Assembly (NCBI RefSeq): GCF_051521495.1
Contig: NZ_CP150355.1
Location: forward strand, 12,648,001-12,712,000
DNA length: 64,000 nucleotides
Direction of reading: 5' to 3'
Source of the DNA: Sorangium sp051521495
GTDB lineage: Bacteria > Myxococcota_A > Polyangia > Polyangiales > Polyangiaceae
A program made the translations under genes and the position numbers. Below, piece by piece: positions 20,221-29,560 of this stretch (within the stretch, counting starts at the first letter, position 1; every line of letters starts with the position of its first letter). The notes under the pieces were generated by a model that had not been told where the DNA came from, searched no databases, and saw only the letters and a program-made list of their open reading frames with translations.

Positions 20221-23200
20221 CTACGCCGGCTGTGTCGGCTGATCCGAGGCGACCTCTGCCGCTTCGCGCTCGGCGAGCGCGGCGGCGTGGCGGCGCAGCC
20301 GGTCGCCCATCACGTTCGGGATGCGCTCCGCGGCCTCGAGCGCGGCCGAGAGCGCGCTGCGCGCGGCGGCGAGCCGGCCGCGGCGCAGCGCGGTCACCGC
20401 GCAGATCTCGAGGACCTCGATGTGCTCTTGGCCGACGGAGCTCTGCGCCGAGCGGTCCACGAGGGCGTCCCACGCGGCGTCGTCCGCGGCGCCCCCGTCC
20501 TGCGTCGCCAGATCGAGCATGGCGCAGAACACCTCCTCCGAGGGGACCATCAGCTCGTCGGCGCGGCCCTCCATGCGCGCTCGCTCCTGCATCTCGCACA
20601 TCCGCTCGAACAGCGCGCGCGCCTCGGCCTGCTCGCCGCAATAGAAGAGGAACCGGACCTTGAGGAGCAAGGCGACCGGCCGGCACGCCCCGCAGAGCCG
20701 ACGCCGCTCGATCTCGAGCGCGCGATCGATGTGCGGCCTCGCCGCCTCGAGGTCGTCCATGAGGTAGAGGTACTCGCCGAGGTTGTACTCGCCGACCCGC
20801 TCCAGCGCGCCCTGGCCGAGGTCGCGCGCGAGCGCGAGCACCCGCTCGAGGTCGGCGATCATCCGGGCCTTGTCGCCGCGGCACGCCCAGAGGAGCGCGC
20901 GGTTGTTCGTCACGGAGCAGAGGTGGAGCGTGTCGTGGTGCGCCTCGCAGAGCGCGATCGCCCGGCCGAGCGCGTCCTCGGCCTCGTCGAGCCGACCGAG
21001 CCCCTGGAGGACGAAGCCGAGCATGAGCAGCGAGATGACGAGCGTCTCGTAGCCTTCGTCGCCGAGCGCGGCGGCGGCGGACGCGGCGCGCTCGAGCGCG
21101 GCGGCCGCTTCCTCCTCCTGGCTGAAGCGGTGGAGCGTGCGCCCGGCGCCGAGCGCGAGGCGCGCGACGAGCGCCGGCGACAGCGTGATCTCGTCGGCCA
21201 GCACGCCCGCCTCCTCGACGCGCTCCTCGGAGCTCTTGAACTCTTCCATCCAGTCGAGCGCCGTGGCCTCGTCGAGCAGGATGTCGATCTGCGCCGCGAT
21301 GTCGCCCCGCGCGCGCGCGATGGCCCGCGCGCTGGCGAAGTCGGCGAGCGCGTCGTGGTAGCGGCCCAGGCGGTAGCGCATGAGGCCGCGGCCCCGGTGC
21401 GCGGCCGCGCGGTCGGGGCGCGCACCGCCAGGCGCGCGGCGGCTGGGCGGGCCCCCGCCCGGGCCCGTCGGCTCGATCGGCTGCTCCAGGGCGCGGCTGT
21501 AGAGCGTCTCCGCGTCGAGGTAGGCGTGCCGGGCGCGCGCGCGCTCCGCCAGGGTGAGGTAGGCGATCTCGGCGACCTCGCCGAGGCCCGCCTGGGCCGC
21601 GTGGTACGCGAACGGGATGAGGCGCTCGTCCTTGATGTGCGGCGCGTCGCGCGCGCCGTCCTCGTCGCTCGCGGCGTCGCGGTGCAGCTTGAAGGCCGCG
21701 AGGTGGACCCGCCGGCGGAGCGGCTCGGGCGCGCCGCGGCCCACCGCCTCGCGGACCAGCGCGTGGCGGAAGCCGATGCGGCCCCGCCGGTCCTGGACGA
21801 GGAGGCCGGCGGCGATCAGGCGCTTCACGGCGACCGCGGCGTCGAGCGGGAGATCGTCGGCCTCGCCGTGCTCGTCGAGCCGGTGGAGCACGCCGGCCAC
21901 CTCGGCGACCGCGACGTCGGGGCCGAGCAGCGCGATCAGCCGCGCGTGCGCCTGCAGCGCGGGCGGGAGCGCGTCGATCTCACCGAGCGCCAGCCAATCG
22001 AGGAGCGGCATGTCCGGGAGCCGATCGAGCTCGTCCGTCGCGAGGTACCACGCGTCGCCGCGCGGGTGCCGGCGCACGATGCCCCCGCGCTTGAGGCCGC
22101 GCACGAGCTCGATGAGCAGGAGCGGGACGCCCTGCGTGCGCTCGACGAGGTGCGCGACCGCGGGCTCGGGCACGTCCTCCGCGGGCAGGAGAAGCCGCCG
22201 GCAGAGGGCGATCGCGCTGTCGCGATCGAGCGCCTCGAGGCGGTAGGTCTCGCGGCGCGCGGCGCGCTCGCCGAAGGAGGGGCGCGCGCTCTCGAAGCTC
22301 GGCCGCCCGAACGCGCAGATGAAGAGCGGCGCTTGCGCCTCGGCGAGCGCCGCGTACTCGAGCGCGGCGAGCGCCGCGTCGTCGGCCACGTGCGCGTCGT
22401 CGAGCACCACGAAGAGCGGCGTCCTTCGCGAGCGCCGGCGGAGGGCCTCGCCGGCGGCCACGGCGAGCGCGGCGCGGAGCGCGCCCGGCGCGGCGGAGAG
22501 CGCGCGGAGCTCCGGGTAGCGCTCCTCGGCGAGCGGGTCGTCGCTGATCCAGCCGAGCGCGAGCGCCACGGCCGCCCCGAGCCGCGCCTGCTGCGCGCCG
22601 CTGAAGCGGCGCCGCAGGAGCGCGCTGCCGCCGTCCGCCGGAGGGGACGACGGCAGCGAGAGCGCCCGCTGGAGGATCTCCCGGACGACGCGGTCGGCCC
22701 CGCTCGCGACCGGCTCGCCGGTCCGGAGCTCGATCACCTCGGCGCGCCCCTCGATCGCGCGCAGCCGCTGCGCGAGCGCGCCGGCGAGGCGGCTCTTGCC
22801 GTGGCCGGCCACGCCGATGACGCTGGCGATCGTGGGCGTCGCGGTCGCCACGGCGTCGCGCGCGCCGGCGACCAGCGCGTCGAGGACGTCGCTCCGGCCG
22901 AAGAGCGGCTGGGAGCTCGAGTCGAACGCCGTGTCGGCGTCGGGCAGGGCGGCGGCCGTCCCGGGCTGGACGGAGGCCGGCCCCGGCGAGGGGAGGCCGT
23001 CGCCCTGGGACTGGGAGGCGTCGTCGCCGAGCGCCGCCGCGGCCGCCGGCGACAGGGTGAGTCCTTGAGGGCCGCCCGGCGCGAACCGGTACTCCCGGTG
23101 GAAGAGCGGGCTCAGGAACCGCCGCGTGCCGTCGGGCCGCGGCTGGACGGATACGGTCGCGAGGTCGAGCAGCCCGCGGGAGAGCACGCGCTGCTGCTCG

Positions 23201-24495
23201 AGCTCTCGGCCGGCGTACACCGCGCGGCGCAGCGGGCTCGCGCCGTCCGCGTGATCGAAGACCGCGACGAAGCGGCCGCCCGCGGCGTGGGCGAGCTCGC
23301 CGCCCAGGGCGCTGAGCCTCCGCTGGAGGGCGACGACGTCGAGCTCGGCCTCGAAGAAGAGGAGCGCGACGGCGCGCCGCTCGACGCTGCGGGCGCTCGG
23401 CGGCGGCGGGTCCGTGGTTGGACCCCGGAGGCGCGACGGGCGGCGCTCCTGGCTGCGCTCGAAGCTCTCCAGGGCGGCGCCGAGCGCCGCGGCGCTCGCG
23501 AAGCGCTGGTTCCTGTCCTTGGCGAGGCACCGGAGCACGATCTCCTCGAGCGAGCGCGAGATCGGCGCGATCATGGAGGGCCGCGGGGGGCGGCGGCTCA
23601 GGTGGTCCTGCCGCACCAGGGCGGGAGGCCCCCAGAACGGCGGCTTGCCCGTGAGCAGCTCGAACAGCACGGCGCCGAGGGCGTACACGTCCGCGCGCGC
23701 GTCGACGTCGCCGCGGCCGTCGCACTGCTCGGGGGCCATGTACTCGGCGGTGCCGGGCGCGTCGCTGTCGGCGGTGAGGCGGGGCGACGGGTCGCGGTGC
23801 CCCGCGGCGAGGCCGAGATCGATGATGGTGGCGCGGTGCCCGCCATCGCCGGCGCCCGCGCCGAGCGGCGCCCCGGAGATGAAGATGTTCTCCGGCTTGA
23901 CGTCGCGGTGCACGTAGCCGCGCGCGTGGATCGCCTCGAGGGCCCGGAGCGCGGCGCGCGCGAGGGCGCAAGCCGCGCGCGCAGGCACCGGGCCGGCGAC
24001 GCCGCGCGCGACGAGGCGGTCGGCGAGCGTGGGGCCGTCGAGGTACTCCATGATGAAGTACGGCGCGCCCGAAGCGAGCTGGCCGCAGCCGTAGACGGCG
24101 GGCACGTGGGGAGGGCCGATATCGTAGAGGGCCCGCATCTCCTTGACGAGGCGTGCGCTCGCGTCGGCCTGGTCGGCGCGCGCGACCTTGATCGCCACGG
24201 TCTGGCCGCCTTCCTCGGGCTCGGCGGCGAACACGGCCCCGAACCCGCCTGCGCCGGCGAGCCGGATGCCGCGGTAGCCTGCGATGTCGGGCAGCGCGGC
24301 CGCGCTGAGCCAGCTGGCGCTGGAGTCGTCCGCGCCGCATTCCGCGCCGGGGTCAGGGCTGGCCTGCCGCACCACGGGGCCGTGATCCGGGCACCCAGGA
24401 TCCGCCTGCGCGACGCGCCTGCCGCACTCCTTGCACCGCGCGGTGGGGGCCGCGCCGCGAGCCGCGCTTCCGCCTCGACGAGCATCAGGCAACAT
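20221..24495 (-). CDS. Ser/Thr protein kinase with cyclase-like, AAA and TPR domains (B)
   Basis: 1424 residues. An N-terminal Cys-containing segment (CKECGRRV at 21-28, then GCPDHGP) may bind zinc and is absent from the other large kinase. The kinase domain is about 71-345: AGAGGFGAVFA, K103, HRD 196-198, but DLG (226-228) instead of DFG. A cyclase-like region spans about 371-475, and a STAND/AAA ATPase has Walker A GVAGHGKSR at 561-569 and FVVLDDAHVAD as Walker B. TPR-like repeats fill roughly 970-1400. Same order as kinase A, but clearly diverged. It starts 6 bp after the stop of the NAL-repeat paralogue B, so the two are co-transcribed. Confidence 0.92.
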   Translation of the reverse strand: MLPDARRGGSAARGAAPTARCKECGRRVAQADPGCPDHGPVVRQASPDPGAECGADDSSASWLSAAALPDIAGYRGIRLAGAGGFGAVFAAEPEEGGQTVAIKVARADQADASARLVKEMRALYDIGPPHVPAVYGCGQLASGAPYFIMEYLDGPTLADRLVARGVAGPVPARAACALARAALRALEAIHARGYVHRDVKPENIFISGAPLGAGAGDGGHRATIIDLGLAAGHRDPSPRLTADSDAPGTAEYMAPEQCDGRGDVDARADVYALGAVLFELLTGKPPFWGPPALVRQDHLSRRPPRPSMIAPISRSLEEIVLRCLAKDRNQRFASAAALGAALESFERSQERRPSRLRGPTTDPPPPSARSVERRAVALLFFEAELDVVALQRRLSALGGELAHAAGGRFVAVFDHADGASPLRRAVYAGRELEQQRVLSRGLLDLATVSVQPRPDGTRRFLSPLFHREYRFAPGGPQGLTLSPAAAAALGDDASQSQGDGLPSPGPASVQPGTAAALPDADTAFDSSSQPLFGRSDVLDALVAGARDAVATATPTIASVIGVAGHGKSRLAGALAQRLRAIEGRAEVIELRTGEPVASGADRVVREILQRALSLPSSPPADGGSALLRRRFSGAQQARLGAAVALALGWISDDPLAEERYPELRALSAAPGALRAALAVAAGEALRRRSRRTPLFVVLDDAHVADDAALAALEYAALAEAQAPLFICAFGRPSFESARPSFGERAARRETYRLEALDRDSAIALCRRLLLPAEDVPEPAVAHLVERTQGVPLLLIELVRGLKRGGIVRRHPRGDAWYLATDELDRLPDMPLLDWLALGEIDALPPALQAHARLIALLGPDVAVAEVAGVLHRLDEHGEADDLPLDAAVAVKRLIAAGLLVQDRRGRIGFRHALVREAVGRGAPEPLRRRVHLAAFKLHRDAASDEDGARDAPHIKDERLIPFAYHAAQAGLGEVAEIAYLTLAERARARHAYLDAETLYSRALEQPIEPTGPGGGPPSRRAPGGARPDRAAAHRGRGLMRYRLGRYHDALADFASARAIARARGDIAAQIDILLDEATALDWMEEFKSSEERVEEAGVLADEITLSPALVARLALGAGRTLHRFSQEEEAAAALERAASAAAALGDEGYETLVISLLMLGFVLQGLGRLDEAEDALGRAIALCEAHHDTLHLCSVTNNRALLWACRGDKARMIADLERVLALARDLGQGALERVGEYNLGEYLYLMDDLEAARPHIDRALEIERRRLCGACRPVALLLKVRFLFYCGEQAEARALFERMCEMQERARMEGRADELMVPSEEVFCAMLDLATQDGGAADDAAWDALVDRSAQSSVGQEHIEVLEICAVTALRRGRLAAARSALSAALEAAERIPNVMGDRLRRHAAALAEREAAEVASDQPTQPA

Positions 24496-24501
24496 GGGGC
24501 C

Positions 24502-25344
24502 TCATGGCAGGAACGTCGTAATCACCGCTGACCACGACTCGCCTCGATCGTCGGTGCAGCTCGGGCGATAGCCGCCGGTCGTGCTGAGCGGGTCACACGC
24601 GAGATCGCATGAGCCAACGATGTGAATGTTCGGGCATTCCCGGACGCCGCCTTCGGGATCGGGGAGCCCCGCGGCGCAGTCCCTGCTGAGGGCGCGAGCG
24701 CCCTCCACATTGGGCTCCTTGTAGCAGGCATAGAGGCGGGGAGGGTTCGCGAACAGATCGCCCCAGAACGCGCCCTCCTCCATCGGATACGACTCGACCT
24801 CGCTCGCGTCCGGGTTCCTGAGGGCGAGGTGCGACGCGCGCGACGAGATCATCACGGAGACGCCGGTCCGGTTGACCCGCGACGCCACGCAGGCCGAGAT
24901 CCATCGCTTCCGGGACTCGCTCAGCGGCGCGACGACCCAGCTCGCGGCGAGCCCGAGGTAACCCGGGTAGATCTCCTCGTGCGGCTCCCCGAGCTCGTCG
25001 TGCCACGAGAGCCGGAGCGACTGCGACGGGTTCAGCGCGCAGCCGACGATGTATTGGAGGAGCTGTCTGGACATCGCGCCGAACTCCCCTGGGGCGGTGA
25101 AGGCGGCGCGGACCGCCGCCGCGAGGCTCCTCCCGGCGAGTCTGTTCGGGTCGAGCGGGTTCGAGTCGAGCGCGTTCGGGTCGAGCGCGTTCGGGTTGAG
25201 CGCGTTCGGGTTGAGCGCGTTGTGATTCAGGAGCGCACTTGAGACCTCGTCGACCGACCCCCACTCCACCGGAAATCCGTCGATGCCACCGCAGCACGGC
25301 AATGAAGCCAACAGAAATGCGAGCGATTGGATTCGCCTCCTCAT
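24502..25344 (-). CDS. Secreted NAL-pentapeptide-repeat protein (paralogue B)
   Basis: 280 residues. The N-terminus MRRRIQSLAFLLASLPCCGG is a lipoprotein-like signal with Cys at 17-18. Near residue 40 comes a run of degenerate five-residue repeats (NALNP, NALDP, NALDS). The C-terminal domain matches paralogue A at SRQLLQYIVGCAL, GYLGLAASW, RWISACVASRVN, VSVMISSR, EGAFWGDLF and the spaced Cys residues near the end (GSCDLACD). Function unknown. Expected to be exported and envelope-attached while its operon partner, kinase B, is cytosolic. A third kinase gene is divergent from it, 166 bp away. Confidence 0.88.
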   Translation of the reverse strand: MRRRIQSLAFLLASLPCCGGIDGFPVEWGSVDEVSSALLNHNALNPNALNPNALDPNALDSNPLDPNRLAGRSLAAAVRAAFTAPGEFGAMSRQLLQYIVGCALNPSQSLRLSWHDELGEPHEEIYPGYLGLAASWVVAPLSESRKRWISACVASRVNRTGVSVMISSRASHLALRNPDASEVESYPMEEGAFWGDLFANPPRLYACYKEPNVEGARALSRDCAAGLPDPEGGVRECPNIHIVGSCDLACDPLSTTGGYRPSCTDDRGESWSAVITTFLP

Positions 25345-25510
25345 CGGTATCTGTCCCCCTCCCCCGTTCTGCTAGCAGATGGAATAGGCTACCGTCAGGA
25401 TAACGATGGATTTACTGTACCACTAGGCGAACCGACGTGTAGCGCCAACACGGCCGTCTGGCGCGGGAAGAGCGGCGCTCGGGTGAGTCCTTAGTCGCAT
25501 CGGGGGGGTT

Positions 25511-27001
25511 ATGACGTTGGATGCTTTGGCGACGAGAGATAACGAGACGCGGGCGTTTTCACTGGAGGAGAGGTCGTTCTCTCGAGGCGAGCTGCCGTGC
25601 GGCGCGCGCGCGGGTGACTACACCGTTGTATGCCCTATCGCCCGGGGCGGATGTGGAGCCGTATACGAGGCGATGCACCTCCGGACCGGCGAGCGCGTGG
25701 CGATGAAGGTGCTCCACGGGACGCTCGCCGCGTCGCCGAAGATGGTGAAGCGCTTCTTGCGCGAGATCGAGGTGGTGCGGCTGCTCAATCACCCCGGGAT
25801 CGTCGAGATCCATGACGCCGGTGAGCTCGCGGACGGCCGGCCATTTTACGTGATGGAGCACCTCGACGGGGTGACGCTCGACGTGCTCCTCCGGCAGGAG
25901 GGGCGGCTCTCGCCGGAGCAGGCGCTCGATATGCTCGAGCCGGTCTGCGCGGCGCTCGACGCGGCGCACGCCGCCGGCATCATCCATCGCGACGTGAAGG
26001 GCAGCAACATCTTCGTCTCGCGGGGCGCCCCGCGGGCGGTCAAGCTCCTCGATTTCGGGATCGCCAAGCTGATGGAGCCGGACGAGGGGGCGAGCGGCTT
26101 CACCACGGCGGGGAGGGCGCCCGGCACCCTCACGATCATGGCGCCCGAGCAGATCCTCGGCGGCGTCCTCGACGCGCGCGTGGACGTGTATGCGCTCGGC
26201 GTCCTTCTGCACAGGCTCCTCACGGGCAAGCTCCCGTTCTACTCGCCGGACGCCACCGAGCTGCTCCGGCAGCACCTGGAGGAGCCAGCGCCGCGCCCGA
26301 GCCGGCGGACTCCGCTGCCGCCCGCGCTCGACGCGGTCGTGCTGCGCTGCATGGAGAAGCAGCCCGAGCACCGCTACCCTTCGGTGAAGAGCTTCCTCTA
26401 CACGCTCCGCGAGGCGGTCGGCGAGCCGACGTCGGGGCGGAGCAGCATGCCGGAGCTCCAGACCGACGCGATCGCGATCTACCTCGATCTCCGGGTGCGC
26501 ACCGACGCCGACGATCTCGACGACGCGCTCGCCGAGGAGCTCGGCCTCGTGCTCGACCTCGCGGAGGAGCGCCTCCGGGACGCCGGGCTCACGCTGGTCT
26601 CCGTGACCGGCAGCGAGATCCTCGCCGTGCGCCTCCTCTCCAGCGAGCTGCGGGAGTCGCTGCTGGAGCGCGCGGCGGTGATCGAGATCGCCGCCTCGCT
26701 CCACGAGGAGATCGCGCTGAGGAGCGGCCCGGACACGCGCGTGCACACGAACCTGTGCCTGCACGCCGGGCAGGTCGTCGTGCGCTCGGTGAACCACCCG
26801 GAGATCATCGGCGGCGACCTGGCCCGGGTCGGCGCGTGGGCGCCCGTCGACGCGGTGCAAGGGCTCTGCGCGACGGAGGCGGCGGTCAGCGGCATCGGCG
26901 GACTCGATCTATCGGCGGGGCCGCCCGGGCTCGTGCTGATCGGCGAGCTCTCCGGGCACTGCTCCTCGCCGGCGCCGACGCTGCGGTGCCGCGCGCTCTG
27001 A
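25511..27001 (+). CDS. Ser/Thr protein kinase with cyclase-like domain
   Basis: 496 residues. The kinase domain is about 36-310 with glycine loop ARGGCGAVYEA, K66 (VAMKVL), HRD 159-161 followed by VKGSNIF (Gly replaces the usual Pro), DFG 181-183 and MAPEQ. The C-terminal 170 residues form a cyclase-like domain (YLDLRVRTDADDL, LCLHAGQVVVRS, IIGGDLARVGAW) that lacks clear metal-binding Asp residues and is probably regulatory. No AAA, TPR or membrane segment. It is divergent from the NAL-repeat paralogue B, which places three kinases of related build in 11 kb. Its substrate is unknown. Confidence 0.92.
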   Translation: MTLDALATRDNETRAFSLEERSFSRGELPCGARAGDYTVVCPIARGGCGAVYEAMHLRTGERVAMKVLHGTLAASPKMVKRFLREIEVVRLLNHPGIVEIHDAGELADGRPFYVMEHLDGVTLDVLLRQEGRLSPEQALDMLEPVCAALDAAHAAGIIHRDVKGSNIFVSRGAPRAVKLLDFGIAKLMEPDEGASGFTTAGRAPGTLTIMAPEQILGGVLDARVDVYALGVLLHRLLTGKLPFYSPDATELLRQHLEEPAPRPSRRTPLPPALDAVVLRCMEKQPEHRYPSVKSFLYTLREAVGEPTSGRSSMPELQTDAIAIYLDLRVRTDADDLDDALAEELGLVLDLAEERLRDAGLTLVSVTGSEILAVRLLSSELRESLLERAAVIEIAASLHEEIALRSGPDTRVHTNLCLHAGQVVVRSVNHPEIIGGDLARVGAWAPVDAVQGLCATEAAVSGIGGLDLSAGPPGLVLIGELSGHCSSPAPTLRCRAL

Positions 27002-27268
27002 TGCGGTGGGCGCGCGGTCCGCGTGAGCGCGTCGGTCCTCCAGCGACGCGCTCGACGCGCGCTCCCGCCCCCGCGACGCGCGATGTCAGGTGAGCGATGG
27101 GCGCGCGCTCGGCGCGGGCCCCCTGGCCGACTCGGGAGCTCCCGGAGTCGATATGACGACGCAAAAACGAGCGTGAGGCGATTGCCGCTCGACGATAGGT
27201 GCCATTATAAGGGCCGCCCGCGGGTCGCTCGACCTCACGTCCTCGCCTCGCAGCTCCGGAAAGCTCTC

Positions 27269-28423
27269 ATGTCCATGCGCCTTCAGCAAGCACTCCAGAC
27301 CCTCCTTGATTCCGCCCCTCTCCTTCGCGACGCGTCGAGCAGCGGCAACGTCCGTGTGCTCGCCTCGCTCCTCGGGCCTGCCTTTCGCGGCTTCGTCCAG
27401 CGGCGCGGCAAGGGCGTGGTCTCGACCGATATCTCGGTTGGATACGAGGCCAGCTTTAACTGGAGTTACGGGCGGGACGACCCCGACATGGCGAGGCTCT
27501 ACCACCTGGCCAAGACGTCCCAGTGGAACGCCGCGACAGACCTCGACTGGTCGCGGAGCGTGGACTGGCGCGATCCGGCAATGCCGCTCTTGCCCGACAG
27601 CTGGATGCCACCGTCCAAGCTGCCTGTCTGGCGCAAGCTCTCCGAGCGGGAGCGGTCGGCGCAGCGCCACGGCCTGCTCTCCTGGATGCTGAGCCAGTTC
27701 CTGCACGGCGAGCAAGGGGCCCTGTTCGCGGCGTCGCAGATCACGGAGTGCGTGCCGTCGCTCGACGCGAAGCTCTACGGCAGCACGCAGGTCGCCGACG
27801 AGGGGCGCCACGTCGAGGTGTTCCACGCCTACCTCACGCAGAAGCTGGAGAAGCTCTACGAAATCAACGACAACCTCTATGTCGTCATCGACGCGATCAT
27901 GAGCGACGGCCGGTGGGACATGAAGTTTCTCGGCATGCAGATCATGATCGAGGGCCTGGCGCTCGGCGCGTTCAGCTCGATTCGGCAGATGACGAGCGAG
28001 CCGCTCCTCAAGGACGTCCTCCGGTCGGTGATCACCGACGAGGCGCGCCACGTCCACTACGGGGTGCTCGCGCTGGGCAGGTTCTACCGCGAGGGCATCG
28101 ACGAGCGGGCGAGGAGGGAGCGTGAGGACTGGGCGTTCGAGCTGTCGGTGCTCCTGCGCAACCGCTTCCTGGCGCACGAGTTCTATGACGAGTTCTACGC
28201 CCACCGCATGACGCGCTGCGCGTGGGACGAGCTCATGCTCGAGAGCGACCTGATGGGGTTCTTCCGCCGGACGATGTTCCGGCGGATCGTGCCCAACCTG
28301 AAGCGGATAGGCCTGCTCTCCGCGCGGATCCGGCCGCGCTACGCCTCGCTCGGCCTGCTCGAGTACGAGCACGGGCGGGCGGCCAGCGAGCTGACGGCCA
28401 AGGAACTGCTCGACGACGCGTGA
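27269..28423 (+). CDS. Ferritin-like diiron protein
   Basis: 384 residues from the ATG at 27269. A four-helix ferritin/ribonucleotide-reductase-like core shows the full diiron ligand set: E148 in HGEQGAL, E178 and H181 in DEGRH, E229 in IEGLAL, E258 and H261 in DEARH. The pattern E, ExxH, E, ExxH is that of diiron oxygenases and oxidases such as AurF-type N-oxygenases and fatty-acid desaturase relatives. No membrane segments. It stands alone, between a kinase gene and a Cys-rich lipoprotein gene, so context does not reveal the substrate. A metal-dependent oxidase or oxygenase is likely; the reaction is not known. Confidence 0.8.
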   Translation: MSMRLQQALQTLLDSAPLLRDASSSGNVRVLASLLGPAFRGFVQRRGKGVVSTDISVGYEASFNWSYGRDDPDMARLYHLAKTSQWNAATDLDWSRSVDWRDPAMPLLPDSWMPPSKLPVWRKLSERERSAQRHGLLSWMLSQFLHGEQGALFAASQITECVPSLDAKLYGSTQVADEGRHVEVFHAYLTQKLEKLYEINDNLYVVIDAIMSDGRWDMKFLGMQIMIEGLALGAFSSIRQMTSEPLLKDVLRSVITDEARHVHYGVLALGRFYREGIDERARREREDWAFELSVLLRNRFLAHEFYDEFYAHRMTRCAWDELMLESDLMGFFRRTMFRRIVPNLKRIGLLSARIRPRYASLGLLEYEHGRAASELTAKELLDDA

Positions 28424-28477
28424 GGCGAGGGCGGCCGAGGCGTCGGGGGCGGACGCCCGCGCCGGCCCTTTGCGGGA

Positions 28478-29560
28478 TCAGCAGGTGGACCTGATGCAGG
28501 CCGCGAGCTCGACGGCGCACTCCTTCTGGATGCAGTTGAAATCGCCGTTGCAGACAGGGAGCGACCTGAAGGCGCACGTCAGGGCCTGATCGGCGAAAAA
28601 CTGAGCGTTGGCGCAGCCCCGCGAGACGCAGCTCGAGACGCACGCGACGCTGAACGCCGGCGGCGTCTGGTCCGTGTCGATGCACCGGGCGGCGCAGGTG
28701 ACCACCTCCTGGCAATCCACGGGCTCGCACGCGCCGCAGTCCTGGGGGCATATGGCGCACGACTCGAAGCTCTCGCAGACGCCGTTCGAGCACACCGAGC
28801 ACACGCCGCAGTCGCGCTGGCACGAGGCGCACGTCTCCGTCCCCGAGCAGACGCCGTCGCCGCACGAGGCGCAGGCGCCGCAGTCCTCCGGGCAAGAGAA
28901 GCAGCTCTCCATCCCCGCGTTGCACACGCCATTGCCGCAGGCGTCGCAGGGGCCGCAGTCGGGGGCGCACGAGGCGCACGTCTCGGTCCCCGAGCAGAAG
29001 CCGTCGCCGCAGCCCTCGCAGACGCCGCAGTCGGCCGCGCACGTCAGGCACGTCTCGGTCCCCGAGCAGGCGCCGTCGCCGCACGTCGCGCACATGCCGC
29101 AGTCGATCGGGCACGTCGCGCACGACTCGCTCGCCGGATCGCAGGCGCGGTCGCCGCAGCTCGGACACATGCCGCAGTCCGCGGCGCAGTTGCCGCAGTT
29201 CTCGGTCCCCGAGCAGGCGCCGTCGCCGCACGTCGCGCAGGCGCCGCAGTCGCTCGGGCAGCTCGAGCACGACTCGAGGCCGGAGCAGGCGCCGTCGCCG
29301 CACCCCTGGCACAGGCCGCAGTCGGGGACGCAGCTCTCGCAGTCCTCCGCGCCGTCACAGACGCCGTCGCCGCACGCCGAGGGCTCGGCGCCGGACGAGC
29401 CGGCATCGTACTCCCACGTCTCCGTGCGGCCGCAGCCAGCCCCGAGCGAGGTCCCCGCGAGAGCGACGAGCGCGGACCAGGCGAAGGCGCGCGCGGAGAG
29501 GAAGCCAGGGCGATGCCGCCCGGACCGCAGCAGGAAGCTCAGCCGGCTTGTGGTACCCAT
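28478..29560 (-). CDS. Cys-rich tandem-repeat lipoprotein
   Basis: 360 residues. The signal region SALVALAGTSLGAGC (Cys near 43) indicates a lipoprotein; the first 20 residues may be an over-long start. Residues about 60-260 hold roughly nine repeats of about 21 residues of the form CGDGxCxGxExCxxCxxDCG, such as CGDGACSGTENCGNC. Such disulfide knots occur in extracellular myxobacterial proteins. The last 110 residues are non-repetitive with more Cys (VTCAARCIDTD, CVSSCVSRGC). Likely a rigid surface-exposed spacer with ion-binding or adhesive potential; no catalytic motif. It depends on periplasmic disulfide formation. Confidence 0.85.
   Translation of the reverse strand: MGTTSRLSFLLRSGRHRPGFLSARAFAWSALVALAGTSLGAGCGRTETWEYDAGSSGAEPSACGDGVCDGAEDCESCVPDCGLCQGCGDGACSGLESCSSCPSDCGACATCGDGACSGTENCGNCAADCGMCPSCGDRACDPASESCATCPIDCGMCATCGDGACSGTETCLTCAADCGVCEGCGDGFCSGTETCASCAPDCGPCDACGNGVCNAGMESCFSCPEDCGACASCGDGVCSGTETCASCQRDCGVCSVCSNGVCESFESCAICPQDCGACEPVDCQEVVTCAARCIDTDQTPPAFSVACVSSCVSRGCANAQFFADQALTCAFRSLPVCNGDFNCIQKECAVELAACIRSTC

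Noticed and set aside
20287..24531. A 1414-codon open frame on the plus strand
   Set aside because: It is the shadow of the minus-strand kinase B, whose catalytic motifs are clear. The plus-strand text has no recognisable fold.
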